Assembly (NCBI GenBank): GCA_017404665.1
Contig: JAFRBX010000049.1
Coordinates: 1 to 55,571 of the forward strand
Origin: Ruminococcus sp.
GTDB taxonomy: Bacteria; Bacillota; Clostridia; Oscillospirales; Acutalibacteraceae
DNA length: 55,571 nucleotides
Reading direction: 5' to 3'
Notes under the pieces: model-generated
Seen by the model: the letters and a program-made list of their open reading frames with translations, nothing else
Told to the model about the DNA's origin: nothing
Database searches by the model: none
Made by a program: the position numbers and the translations under genes
Shown here: positions 26,770 to 35,824 of the stretch, piece by piece
Layout: every line of letters begins with the position of its first letter
How positions within the stretch are numbered: position 1 is the stretch's first letter

Positions 26770-28835
26770 GTAATACGATAGAAATATTAGCTCCAGCCGG
26801 CGGAATGGACAGTGTGATTGCCGCGGTGCGCTGCGGCGCCGACGCGGTGTATATCGGCGCAAAGCAGTTTTCGGCGCGCGCGTCGGCGCATAATTTTGAA
26901 GATGATGAGATCAAGGAATGTGTACGCTACTGTCATCAGAGAGGCGTTAAGGTGCATCTGGCGCTGAATACCCTGATCTTTGATGACGAGATGCAAGAAG
27001 CGCTGGAGCTGGTAAAAACTGCCGCGGCTGCGGATATCGACGCGCTGATCATTCAGGACTTAGGGTTGGTGTCGCTGATTAAAAGGATGGTTCCCGACCT
27101 GCCGCTGCATGCTTCAACACAGCTGACGGTCCATACGCCGTTTGGCGCACGCGCCCTGTATGAGATGGGCTTTGAGCGGGTGGTGCTGTCTAGAGAGCTG
27201 TCGCTGAAAGAGATCAAAGAGATTCGCGAATCCTGTCCCGAGGTCGAGCTGGAGGTATTCGTTCACGGCGCGCTGTGCATGTGCGTGTCGGGTCAGTGTT
27301 ATTTCTCGGCGATGCTCGGCGGACGCTCCGCAAATCGAGGGATGTGCGCTCAGCCGTGCCGGCTGCCGATGAAATACGGCGGCAATGACCACGCGCTAAG
27401 CCTGAAGGATAACGGCTCGCTGCATTATCTGAGAGAGCTGCAGGAGATTGGGATCGCCAGCGCAAAGATCGAAGGGCGCATGAAACGTCCCGAATATGTG
27501 GCGGCGGCGACTCTCGCCGCGCGGGAGGCGCGCGATCTCGGCTTTATCACCGAGGCATCGCAGAAGCGGCTGGCGTCTGTTTTTTCCCGCACCGGCTTCA
27601 CTGATGGCTATCTCAGGGGTGAGATCGGGGAAAAGATGTTCGGTTTTCGGCAGAAAAGCGACGTCGTTTCCGCTGACAGCCAATTGTTCATGGAGATACG
27701 CTCCTTATATAAGGATGAATATCAAAGAATTCCCGTCCGCTTTGATTTTCAGGCGCAAACGGGGGATAATATGCGGCTCACGGTATCCGACAGCAAGCAT
27801 ACTGTGACAGTCGAAAGCGATGAAGCGGTCGAAAAGGCGCTTCATCTGCCGTTGTCAAAGGACAGAGCCGTACAAAGCCTGAAAAAAACCGGCAATACGC
27901 CGTATAAGGTTGAGCATATTTTCGCGCAGATCTCTCCCGACGCGGCGGCATCAGCGGCGGCAATCAACGCGCTGAGAAGAAGGGCGCTGGATGAGCTCAG
28001 CCGTCGGCGCGAAAAATGTCACAATTACGCAATATCGGATATCGATCCCGAACATTGGCTGACCGATGAAGAGAAAATATCGCAGAAGCGCTATGCAGTT
28101 GTCAGAAATCTTGATTTTCCGGACAGCTTGCGCGAGATGGACGCGGTGTATGTCGACGTGTTCGGCTTATCCGACGAGGATATGCTGCAAAAAAGGCTCG
28201 CGGAAGGATTCCGCATCGGCGTGGAAGTGCCGCGCGCGACCTTCGGCAATGAAGATGAGGTATTCAAAAGGCTGAAAAACCTGAAAAATGCCGGCATCCG
28301 CGACTTGACGGCGCACAATATCGCTGCCGTATATATGGGCAAGCTGCTGGGCTTTCGCGTTCATGCGGGATTCGGTATGAATATCGCGAATTCCTATACG
28401 CTGCAATGGGCGAAGGAGTACGGTATCTCTGACGCGGTGCTGAGCGTGGAGCTCAATATCAGGCATATCGAGAAAATGCGCCGATGCATTCCGGTAGGAA
28501 TCCTCCGTTACGGGTATTTGCCGCTGATGATCACGCGCAGCGCGCCCGCGGGGAAATCCTGCAAAACAAATGGATTTTTGCAGGACAGAAGGAATGAAAA
28601 GTTCCCTGTGATTCAAGGGGAAGGAGCCTGTGAAATTCTCAATTGCGTGCCGCTTATAATGCCTGAGAAGGATTATCCGCTTGGGAATAAGGTTTTCTCG
28701 GTTTTCCTCTTCACTGTGGAAAACTCTGTGGAAAACATGGAAAACACCTTGCGAAAAATAAGAAAAAATCAAGATTTTGAACGCAAAACCCATGGTTTAT
28801 ATCTCAGGGGTGTTAAAAAGTTCACAATCTTTTAA
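26766..28835 (+). CDS. Peptidase U32 family protein (probable RNA-modification enzyme)
   Basis: This 689-residue member of the U32 'peptidase/collagenase' family resembles RlhA/TrhP proteins, which act in hydroxylation of rRNA or tRNA bases. It begins IEILAPAGGMDSVIAAVRCGADAVYIG, the usual barrel start, and has the cysteine cluster CMCVSGQCYFSA...GMCAQPCR near 180-205. A C-terminal DUF3656-like part follows. The gene overlaps zapA by 4 bases, a pairing common in Firmicutes. Whether this one modifies RNA is inferred. Two TGTGGAAAA stretches near its end resemble the origin boxes but are probably chance. Confidence 0.8.
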   Translation: MSNTIEILAPAGGMDSVIAAVRCGADAVYIGAKQFSARASAHNFEDDEIKECVRYCHQRGVKVHLALNTLIFDDEMQEALELVKTAAAADIDALIIQDLGLVSLIKRMVPDLPLHASTQLTVHTPFGARALYEMGFERVVLSRELSLKEIKEIRESCPEVELEVFVHGALCMCVSGQCYFSAMLGGRSANRGMCAQPCRLPMKYGGNDHALSLKDNGSLHYLRELQEIGIASAKIEGRMKRPEYVAAATLAAREARDLGFITEASQKRLASVFSRTGFTDGYLRGEIGEKMFGFRQKSDVVSADSQLFMEIRSLYKDEYQRIPVRFDFQAQTGDNMRLTVSDSKHTVTVESDEAVEKALHLPLSKDRAVQSLKKTGNTPYKVEHIFAQISPDAAASAAAINALRRRALDELSRRREKCHNYAISDIDPEHWLTDEEKISQKRYAVVRNLDFPDSLREMDAVYVDVFGLSDEDMLQKRLAEGFRIGVEVPRATFGNEDEVFKRLKNLKNAGIRDLTAHNIAAVYMGKLLGFRVHAGFGMNIANSYTLQWAKEYGISDAVLSVELNIRHIEKMRRCIPVGILRYGYLPLMITRSAPAGKSCKTNGFLQDRRNEKFPVIQGEGACEILNCVPLIMPEKDYPLGNKVFSVFLFTVENSVENMENTLRKIRKNQDFERKTHGLYLRGVKKFTIF

Positions 28836-29081
28836 AGAATTATTTAAAGGAATTTTATTATTATTCTTTATGATAATATTGCATCTGTATCGCTTTTCGG
28901 CATCATTATAGAAAGTCGTTGGATTTGCAGGATTAAAGAATAATTTGCAGGAAAGCGTCTTTTTTGTGGGATCATTACGGTCGTGCGTCATAATAGGTTG
29001 AGATTGCCACACCCCATTAATGGGGTTCGCAATGACAAATGATAAAAATGTCTGCGCAATGACAATGAAATGGAAAGAACT
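28836..29081. other. Spacer with palindromic elements before dut
   Basis: No gene is visible. Element A5 (28996-29037) reads GGTTGAGATTGCCAC, ACCCCATTAATGGGGT, TCGCAATGACA. A partial second copy (TGCGCAATGACA) follows at about 29053-29064. Confidence 0.65.
28996..29037. repeat. Palindromic element A5
   Basis: It has the fixed ends of the A family and a short perfect centre ACCCCATTAATGGGGT. Confidence 0.75.
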
Positions 29082-29525
29082 ATGAGTATATTGAAAGTAA
29101 AAAAATTGAAGGAAAAGGCGCGCGTTCCGTTCCGGGCGACAGAAGGCTCGGCGGGGATGGATCTGGCCGCCTGTATCGACGAGGCGGTCGTGATACCGCC
29201 GCATGAGATCCGGGTGATCCCGACCGGTATTGCGATCGAACTCGAAAGCGCCGATTATGTTGCGTATGTTTTTGCGCGGTCGGGACTGGCAATCAAACAC
29301 GGGATCGCTCCCGCCAATTGTGTGGGCGTTATCGACAGCGATTATCGCGGCGAGGTATGTGTCGGTCTGGTGAATCAGACCGACGAGAGCTTTACTGTAC
29401 AGCCCGAAGAACGCATTGCGCAGATGGTGATCTCGCCGGTGATTTTGCCTGAAATCAAATTCGTAGATGAACTGACGGAAACCGAAAGAGGCACAGGCGG
29501 TTTTGGTTCGACAGGAGTCAAGTGA
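29082..29525 (+). CDS. dut: dUTP diphosphatase
   Basis: This 147-residue trimeric dUTPase hydrolyses dUTP to dUMP, keeping uracil out of DNA. All five motifs are present: GSAGMDLAA, FARSGLA, GVIDSDYRGEV, ERIAQMV and the C-terminal RGTGGFGSTG. I chose ATG 29082, preceded by GGAAAGAACT, giving MSILKVKKLKEKA; an in-frame ATG at 29070 is possible. A heptad array starts five bases after its stop. Confidence 0.93.
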   Translation: MSILKVKKLKEKARVPFRATEGSAGMDLAACIDEAVVIPPHEIRVIPTGIAIELESADYVAYVFARSGLAIKHGIAPANCVGVIDSDYRGEVCVGLVNQTDESFTVQPEERIAQMVISPVILPEIKFVDELTETERGTGGFGSTGVK

Positions 29526-29530
29526 CCGGT

Positions 29531-29558
29531 TAGCGGTGAGTGATCAGTGGATAGTAAT
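29531..29558. repeat. Heptad repeat array 9 (4 units)
   Basis: The units are TAGCGGT, GAGTGAT, CAGTGGA, TAGTAAT, directly behind the dut stop codon. Confidence 0.6.
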
Positions 29559-29667
29559 CAGATTGTAAATGAAATGGGTATGAATGCGGCATATCAATAA
29601 AAAATAAACCAATAATAATATATAAAACAGAAATCAAACTGCGCCGCGCGGCGGAAAGGGGAAAGGT

Positions 29668-30666
29668 ATGTTTGCAAAGGATATAGGAATCGACCTGGGT
29701 ACGGCGAACACGCTGGTATTCATGAAAGGAAAGGGCATCGTTATGCGCGAGCCTTCGGTCGTGGCGGTCGACGTCAAGCGTGACATGGTGCTGGCGGTCG
29801 GTCATGAGGCAAAGGAAATGATCGGCAGGACGCCGGGCTCGATCGTAGCGATCAGACCCTTAAAGGACGGCGTGATCGCGGACTTTGAAATCACCGCGAC
29901 GATGCTGAAATACTTTATTAAAAGTGTGGTGCGCTCAAGCTTTTTCAGCAAGCCGCGCATCATCATCTGCATCCCCTCGGGCGTGACCGAGGTTGAGCGC
30001 AACGCCGTGGAGGACGCGGCGCGTCAGGCGGGCGGCAAGTACGTAGAGCTGATCGAGGAGCCGATGGCGGCGGCGATCGGCGCGGGATTGCCCGTGGATT
30101 CACCCATTGGCAGTATGGTCGTCGATATCGGCGGCGGTACCAGCGAGGTCGGTATCATCTCACTGGGCGATATCGTGGCGTCGTGTTCGGTACGTATGGC
30201 GGGCGATAAATTTGACGAGGCGATCGTGACCTATATCAAAAAGAAATATAATCTGCTGATCGGCGAGAGGACCGCCGAGGACATCAAGATCACCATCGGC
30301 TCCGCGTATCCGTATGAGGATGAGGGCGCAATGATGGTCAAGGGCAGGAACCTTGTAGACGGTCTGCCGAAAAATATCCGCATCACGGCGGCGGAGGTGC
30401 GCGAGGCGCTCAAGGATCCGCTGATGATGATCGTGGACGCAATTCTGAATACGCTGGAAAAGACCCCGCCCGAGCTGTCGGCGGATATCATCGACAACGG
30501 CATCATGCTTACCGGCGGCGGGGCGCTGCTGAGAGGACTCGATAAGCTGATCGAGGAAGAAACCGGCATGCCTGTGAAGGTCGCAGAAAGACCGCTGGAC
30601 TGTGTCGTTGACGGCGCAGGAATGCGGTTAGATCCGAATTTCAGAGCAAATAAGAGAAGTAAATGA
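29668..30666 (+). CDS. mreB: Rod shape-determining protein MreB
   Basis: This 332-residue bacterial actin polymerises under the membrane and guides lateral wall growth. The nucleotide-binding motifs are [12 protein letters not shown] (6-17), [11 protein letters not shown] and the late [13 protein letters not shown]. The internal ...[16 protein letters not shown]-like stretch ([11 protein letters not shown]) is MreB-specific. It is preceded by GGGGAAAGGT and overlaps mreC by 4 bases. Mbl and MreBH paralogues cannot be ruled out by sequence alone, but the mreCD context points to mreB. Confidence 0.95.
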   Translation: MFAKDIGIDLGTANTLVFMKGKGIVMREPSVVAVDVKRDMVLAVGHEAKEMIGRTPGSIVAIRPLKDGVIADFEITATMLKYFIKSVVRSSFFSKPRIIICIPSGVTEVERNAVEDAARQAGGKYVELIEEPMAAAIGAGLPVDSPIGSMVVDIGGGTSEVGIISLGDIVASCSVRMAGDKFDEAIVTYIKKKYNLLIGERTAEDIKITIGSAYPYEDEGAMMVKGRNLVDGLPKNIRITAAEVREALKDPLMMIVDAILNTLEKTPPELSADIIDNGIMLTGGGALLRGLDKLIEEETGMPVKVAERPLDCVVDGAGMRLDPNFRANKRSK

Positions 30667-31511
30667 AAGATATTTTTCAATCCACAAAAGTAAAAGTCTT
30701 TTTGTCGGTGCTGCTGGTGCTGATCATGCTGGCGGTATTTACGCGAAATGTGGAAAACAACATCATTTCCACCACGCTGAATGCCTTTACCTTCGGTTTA
30801 TCCAAGGTCAGCGCAGCGGCGTCTGCAGACAGCAGCGACAACAAAAGCATCGACGAGCTCAAAGCGGAGAACGAGGCGCTGGCGCAGGCGAACCGCGAGC
30901 TGCGGGCGAAATTGGTCGATTACTACAACGTCAAAGAGGAAAACACCCGCCTGTGGAGCTTTTACGGGATCAAAAAAGAGCATGAGGATTACGCGCTGAT
31001 CCCGGCAATGGTGCTTCGGCGTGACAGCAACGACGAATTCGGCTCCTTTACCATCGATAAGGGAACTGCTTCCGACGTGAACGTCGGCGACCCCGTGATA
31101 GGAGAGAGCGGGCTGATCGGCTGGATCAGTGAGGCGGACGTCTATACTGCTAAGGTGGTCACGGTTCTCTCTCCGCAAACCAGCATCGGCGCGGTAGATA
31201 ACGCGACGGGCGATACGGGCATCGTCACCGGCTCGGCAAAATACGCTGACGACAGCTGCACGACCTTCACAAAGCTCAACTCTGAGAACAAGGTGGAGGA
31301 AGGCGATATCATCACGTCTTCGGGTGCTTCGGGTATCTATCCCAAGGGAATGATGCTGGGCGAGGTCAAGGAGATCGGCTACGATACATATGACAGCTCT
31401 TACTATGCCGTAATAGAGCCGTATGACGATATCAAGGAGATTCTCAACGTAGCGGTTGTATCCGACTTTGACGGTCAGGGTGAGATATTGAAGAAAGAGA
31501 GCGGTGAATGA
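30663..31511 (+). CDS. mreC: Rod shape-determining protein MreC
   Basis: This 282-residue protein has one N-terminal membrane segment (about 10-25), a coiled coil (about 50-90, [22 protein letters not shown]) and two small beta-barrels outside the cell, the MreC layout. It links the MreB cytoskeleton with wall synthases. TSVIGAV-type and [17 protein letters not shown] stretches are family-typical. It starts inside the mreB stop (ATGA) and overlaps mreD by 4 bases. Confidence 0.93.
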   Translation: MKDIFQSTKVKVFLSVLLVLIMLAVFTRNVENNIISTTLNAFTFGLSKVSAAASADSSDNKSIDELKAENEALAQANRELRAKLVDYYNVKEENTRLWSFYGIKKEHEDYALIPAMVLRRDSNDEFGSFTIDKGTASDVNVGDPVIGESGLIGWISEADVYTAKVVTVLSPQTSIGAVDNATGDTGIVTGSAKYADDSCTTFTKLNSENKVEEGDIITSSGASGIYPKGMMLGEVKEIGYDTYDSSYYAVIEPYDDIKEILNVAVVSDFDGQGEILKKESGE

Positions 31512-32026
31512 TGTCGGACAGGTCAAATTCTTTCTTCCGCTATCTCTCATATGTGATCGAACTGCTGCTGATGTTTGTGCTGGGAACGACGCCGGGACTC
31601 ATGCCGGAGCTGTTCGGCGCAAAGCCGGCGCTGCTCGTCTGCGCTGCGCTGACGGTCGCGGTATTTGAACGCGAGATCCCCGCGATGATCTTCGGTATGC
31701 TCGCAGGGGTGCTGACAGACTTAGGCTACAGCAACAGCATCGGCGTATTTACGATTTCGCTGACGGTGATCTGCTTTATCGTCGGCTACGCAGCGAACAA
31801 TCTGATCGTGGCGAAATTCCTCAACTATCTGCTGTACGCGGCGGTGGCTGTGGGAATTTTATTTATGCTGTACTTTCTGGTACGGTTCGCGATACCCGGG
31901 ACGGAGGATAGATGGCAGTATTTTACGGCGCATATTGTGTCGCGGATGGCACAGACATTTTTGTATTCTATCCCGTTTTATTTTATCAATCGCTTTATCT
32001 ATTCGAGCTTGAGTCCGGAGGAGTGA
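31508..32026 (+). CDS. mreD: Rod shape-determining protein MreD
   Basis: This 172-residue protein has five to six membrane segments and no other marked feature, as is usual for MreD. It overlaps mreC by 4 bases and precedes the transpeptidase gene, giving the classic mreBCD-PBP2 elongation cluster. The identification rests mainly on hydropathy and position. Confidence 0.88.
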   Translation: MMSDRSNSFFRYLSYVIELLLMFVLGTTPGLMPELFGAKPALLVCAALTVAVFEREIPAMIFGMLAGVLTDLGYSNSIGVFTISLTVICFIVGYAANNLIVAKFLNYLLYAAVAVGILFMLYFLVRFAIPGTEDRWQYFTAHIVSRMAQTFLYSIPFYFINRFIYSSLSPEE

Positions 32027-32093
32027 ACTCAAATCAGCCTAAGGATGACAAGAAACGAATCCTTACAATAATAACAGGAAGGAGGTCATGCAG

Positions 32094-34256
32094 ATGAAAA
32101 AAGATCAAAAACCGCTGTATCGGATGCGGCAGAATACCGACAGGATCCTCAGCGCCAACAGCCGCAGCACGTCGACCTCTTCCGGCGGCGAGGAAAAGCA
32201 AAAGGATGCGACTACGATTCGGGTAATCATCTGTGTGATCCTTCTGATCGCCATTTTCGGCGGCTTCGCGCTTCGGCTGTTTGATTGGCAGATCGTGCAC
32301 GGCGACGAGTACAAGGAGCTGTCCGCCGCTTCAACCGCGCATACCGTGGAATCCGACGCGACGCGCGGCGAGATCCTCGACGTCAACGGTAAGCCGCTGG
32401 CGGTCAATGAGACCGCATATAACATTGTGATCAACAAGGTGTACGCGGGGGACGACAACGATCTGAACCTGATCATCATCAACCTGCTGAATACGCTCCA
32501 TGAATGTGACGAAGCATATATCGACGAGCTGCCGATTTCGTATATGGACGGGGGATTTGTCTTTGACGAGGGCAGCGAGGGCGATGTAGAATATATCGAG
32601 TCACCCGTGATGCTCGACAAAGAAGGATTGTCGGCGGATGAGATCGTTGACGGGCTCGCTGAGCGCTATCACGCCAAAAACATAGAGGATCCTTTCACCA
32701 AGCGTTCTGTGGTATCGGTGCGCTACAATATGGAGAAAAAGGGCTTTTCGTATGAGCAGGTCTATGTTGTCGCGGACGACGTCAGCAGCGATACGGTCGC
32801 GGTGGTATCGGAGCGGAACCAGACGGTGCCCGCGGTGGAGATCCGCACCGTGAACGAGCGCGTGATCCAAAACGGCGACCTGATCCCGCATATTTTAGGT
32901 GTTGTGGGCAAGCTTGATGAGGAAGAATACGCGTCGCATAAGGATAAAGGTTACGCGTTGGACGACGTGATCGGCAAGTTCGGCGTCGAAGCGGCGATGG
33001 AGGATTATCTGCGCGGGGAAGCAGGCGAGAAAACGATCATCACCGATGCGGACGGCAATATCGTCGGCGAGGAAGAGACGGTGGAATCCAAGCCCGGCGA
33101 TACAATCTATCTGACGATCAACTCGCGTATTCAGGAGGTCGCCGCCTATACGATCGGCAAGAATATCCGTGAAGCACAGCGGCTGGGTCTGGAGGACGTC
33201 AAAAAAGCCAAGGCAGCCAACGCCAAGCAGCAGAGCAAGCTGGGCGAGGACTGTGTCGCGGGCGCTGCGGTGATGCTGGACGTCAGAGATAATTCGGTGA
33301 TCTGCGCCGCTTCTTACCCTAATTATGATATCTCACGCTATTACGATCCCGATTATTCGGAGTATCTGTTCAGCGATGAGAGCGTCCCGATGTTCAACCG
33401 CGCCTTTGAAGGCGCGTTCGCGCCGGGTTCGACCTTCAAGCCTTGTGTTGCGACGGCGGCTTTACAGGAGAATATTATCACAACGAATACGACGATCCAC
33501 TGCAACGGTGTGTACGATTATTATAAGGATTATGTGGTACATTGTCTGGGTAACCACGGCGATCAGAAGCTGGAAAGCGCGATGGCGCATTCCTGCAACT
33601 GCTACTTTGCCGAGGTCGGCAGGCGGGTGGGCATCACCACCATGTACATGTACGCAGAAAAGCTGGGACTGGGCTCCAAAACGGGGTTGGAGGTATATGA
33701 AAGCACCGGCGTGCTTGCCGGAAGAGATTCGACCACATGGTATGAGGGCAACACCGTACAGGCTGCGATCGGTCAGAGCGACAATGCTTTCACACCCGTA
33801 CAGCTGGCGACCTATGCCTCGACGATCGCGAACAACGGCGTGCGTTACCGCACGCATCTGGTGCGCAAAATCATGGACTATGAGCGGGACGAGACCGTGC
33901 TGTACAACGATCCCGAAAAGCCGGAGATCGTCGCTCAGACAGGCGTATCACAGGATAATATCGATCTGGTCAAGGAAGCGATGAACGCGGTCACCAAAAC
34001 GGACAGCATGCGTCAGATGGCGGGCAAATATCCGATCGAATTAGGATGCAAGACGGGTACCGCCGAGAACGCGGGTTCCGACCACAATGTGTTCATTTGC
34101 TTCGCACCGTATGACGATCCCGAGATCGCGCTGTGCGTGCTGTTTGAGCACGGCGGACGCAGCTATCTGCCGCAGCAGGCGGCTTGCGATATCCTAGACG
34201 CGTATTTTTACGATAAGGACGTCGACGATATCAAGAAGAATCCGTGGAAGTTCTGA
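32094..34256 (+). CDS. mrdA: Class B penicillin-binding protein (elongasome PBP2-like)
   Basis: This 720-residue peptidoglycan transpeptidase cross-links lateral wall. It has one membrane helix near 42-63, then a PBP-dimerisation region and the catalytic domain with STFK (nucleophile Ser446), SCN (Ser500-Asn502) and KTGT (Lys653). A lysine/serine-rich cytoplasmic N-terminus of about 40 residues precedes the helix. I chose ATG 32094, eight bases after AGGAGG; an ATG six bases earlier sits too close to that site. The neighbouring mreBCD genes mark it as the elongasome PBP. A strong terminator follows at 34353. Confidence 0.92.
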   Translation: MKKDQKPLYRMRQNTDRILSANSRSTSTSSGGEEKQKDATTIRVIICVILLIAIFGGFALRLFDWQIVHGDEYKELSAASTAHTVESDATRGEILDVNGKPLAVNETAYNIVINKVYAGDDNDLNLIIINLLNTLHECDEAYIDELPISYMDGGFVFDEGSEGDVEYIESPVMLDKEGLSADEIVDGLAERYHAKNIEDPFTKRSVVSVRYNMEKKGFSYEQVYVVADDVSSDTVAVVSERNQTVPAVEIRTVNERVIQNGDLIPHILGVVGKLDEEEYASHKDKGYALDDVIGKFGVEAAMEDYLRGEAGEKTIITDADGNIVGEEETVESKPGDTIYLTINSRIQEVAAYTIGKNIREAQRLGLEDVKKAKAANAKQQSKLGEDCVAGAAVMLDVRDNSVICAASYPNYDISRYYDPDYSEYLFSDESVPMFNRAFEGAFAPGSTFKPCVATAALQENIITTNTTIHCNGVYDYYKDYVVHCLGNHGDQKLESAMAHSCNCYFAEVGRRVGITTMYMYAEKLGLGSKTGLEVYESTGVLAGRDSTTWYEGNTVQAAIGQSDNAFTPVQLATYASTIANNGVRYRTHLVRKIMDYERDETVLYNDPEKPEIVAQTGVSQDNIDLVKEAMNAVTKTDSMRQMAGKYPIELGCKTGTAENAGSDHNVFICFAPYDDPEIALCVLFEHGGRSYLPQQAACDILDAYFYDKDVDDIKKNPWKF

Positions 34257-34352
34257 ACCATGTATAGTGAATGGTGTTTCTGTAAAATAATAACGGCTAT
34301 GTTAAGCTGTATTTATTGAAGTTGAACAAATTTCATATAGATAATTCTACAA

Positions 34353-34384
34353 AAAGAGCAGCGCGCGACGGTTGCTCTTTTTTT
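34353..34384 (+). terminator. Intrinsic terminator of the mre-PBP operon
   Basis: AAAGAGCA / TGCTCTTT encloses a 12-base loop and is followed by TTTT. Confidence 0.88.
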
Positions 34385-34430
34385 GATTATGTGATAAAAT
34401 ATTGACAGGTATAGCTTTTTATTGAATTAG

Positions 34431-34470
34431 TCATTGCGAAGCTCCTTTGGGAGCTGTGGCAATCTCAACC
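34431..34470. repeat. Palindromic element A6
   Basis: TCATTGCGA, AGCTCCTTTGGGAGCT, then GGCAATCTCAACC. It has the family ends and its own centre. Confidence 0.75.
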
Positions 34471-34570
34471 GAATAAAAAAGATCAATATCTCGCGGCATG
34501 CTGTTTATTTGTGATTAGCAGCAGGCGGCTATCTGCGAACAAGCGAAAGGATTTTGAGAATTCAAAGCGG

Positions 34571-35308
34571 ATGTGTGAAGTGATCGTGATCGCTTCCGGC
34601 AAGGGCGGAACCGGAAAAACGACGGTGTGCGCCGGCTTGGCGGTAGCGCTGGCAAAAGCGAAAAAAAAGGTTTTGATCATCGACTGTGACAGCGGAATGC
34701 GCGGCGTCGATTTGATGCTGGGGATCTCAGACCGGCTGGTTTATGATATCTCTGATGTGATCAGCGGCGCGTGCGAAGCGGATGACGCGATGTATAAGGT
34801 TGACGGCGAATTGGAGCTGTACAGCATTGCCGCTCCGCTGTATGCGGACGACGAGGTGAGTCCGTCGCTGATCAAACAGCTGGTGGATCGGGTCAGGGCG
34901 GATTTTGACTATATCCTGATCGATTCGCCCGCCGGAACAGGCTCCGGCTTCTACGCTGCGGCAAACGCGGCGGACAGGGCGCTGGCGGTGATCAACACCG
35001 AGCCGATCAGCATCCGCGGATGCCGCAATATCGGCAACCGTCTGCGCGAACTGAAGATCACCGACTGCAGGCTGATCATCAACCGATTTGAGCAAAAGCG
35101 ATTTTTTGAAATGGGGCTGTACCGCGACCTCGACGAGGTCATCGACGAAGCGGGGATGAGGCTGATCGGGCTGATTCCCGAAGACGTCAGGGTTATCGCG
35201 CTGAGTCAGCGCGGCGCTCTTGCCAACAACTGGTCACAGACTTCTGTGATTTTTGATACCATCGTCAAACGTCTTCAGGGCGTTGACGTACCGATAGTAG
35301 TCAGATAA
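34571..35308 (+). CDS. minD: MinD-like septum-site ATPase
   Basis: This 245-residue deviant Walker ATPase begins [18 protein letters not shown], with Thr where MinD usually has Val (GGVGKT). The motifs [12 protein letters not shown] and RLVYDISDV, and DSPAGTGSG, match MinD, which places the Min system on the membrane to block polar division. The C-terminal [11 protein letters not shown] could be the amphipathic membrane anchor. No minC, minE or divIVA is nearby, so its partner genes are elsewhere or absent. ATG 34571 fits the family start, although its ribosome-binding site is weak. Confidence 0.8.
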   Translation: MCEVIVIASGKGGTGKTTVCAGLAVALAKAKKKVLIIDCDSGMRGVDLMLGISDRLVYDISDVISGACEADDAMYKVDGELELYSIAAPLYADDEVSPSLIKQLVDRVRADFDYILIDSPAGTGSGFYAAANAADRALAVINTEPISIRGCRNIGNRLRELKITDCRLIINRFEQKRFFEMGLYRDLDEVIDEAGMRLIGLIPEDVRVIALSQRGALANNWSQTSVIFDTIVKRLQGVDVPIVVR

Positions 35309-35339
35309 CACTCAGCAGCGATTATATGGAGGTGCGTGT

Positions 35340-35735
35340 ATGAATATTGCCATTATAGCTCATGATGAAAAAAAAGAATTGATGGTACAGTTTTGTATTG
35401 CTTACTGCGGTATTCTGAGCAGAAACAGAATGTGCGCTACCGGTACCACCGGCAAGATGGTAGCGGAGGCGACCGGTCTGGAAATCCAGACATTTTTGGG
35501 AGGCTCACAGGGCGGCGACCAGCAGATCGCCGCGCGCATCGCCTGCAACGAGATCGATATGCTGATTTTCTTCCGTGATCCGCTGACCCCCAAGCCCCAT
35601 GAGCCCAACGATATGAATCTGCTGCGCCTGTGTGACATGCATAATATCCCCGTGGCGACCAACATCGCAACAGCGGAGGTACTGATCCACGGTCTGGAGC
35701 GCGGCGACCTCGACTGGAGAAATATCGTCAGATAA
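35340..35735 (+). CDS. mgsA: Methylglyoxal synthase
   Basis: This 131-residue enzyme converts dihydroxyacetone phosphate to methylglyoxal, an overflow route off glycolysis. Diagnostic stretches are HDEKKELM near the start, [33 protein letters not shown] and [16 protein letters not shown] site precedes its ATG. A parS site and a terminator follow. Confidence 0.95.
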   Translation: MNIAIIAHDEKKELMVQFCIAYCGILSRNRMCATGTTGKMVAEATGLEIQTFLGGSQGGDQQIAARIACNEIDMLIFFRDPLTPKPHEPNDMNLLRLCDMHNIPVATNIATAEVLIHGLERGDLDWRNIVR

Positions 35736-35764
35736 GAAAGGATCGTAAGCAAATCTCAAACATA

Positions 35765-35780
35765 TGTTTCACGTGAAACA
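35765..35780. promoter_or_regulatory. parS: parS site 4 (perfect 16-mer)
   Basis: An exact TGTTTCACGTGAAACA lies 30 bases after mgsA and about 20 kb from the dnaA side of oriC. Confidence 0.95.
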
Positions 35781-35789
35781 ATAAGGAAA

Positions 35790-35822
35790 GGCTCTCTGTA
35801 TGGATACAGGGAGCCTTGTATT
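35790..35822. terminator. Terminator between convergent mgsA and histidine kinase genes
   Basis: GGCTCTCTGTA / TACAGGGAGCC (one G-U pair) with a TGGA loop is followed by TTGTATTTAT on the plus strand. Confidence 0.8.
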
Positions 35823-35824
35823 TA

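Larger units (their letters stand above)
34257..34570. other. Spacer between the PBP and MinD genes
   Basis: No gene is seen. It holds a terminator (34353-34384), palindromic element A6 (34431-34470) and a TTGACA hexamer at 34402 without a convincing -10. Confidence 0.6.

Noticed and set aside
28716-28740. Two TGTGGAAAA stretches near the end of the U32 gene
   Set aside because: They resemble the boxes at dnaA, but lie inside a coding frame, 13 kb from the origin, without other origin features. The same 9-mer also occurs in mreC (about 30749), so it is common.
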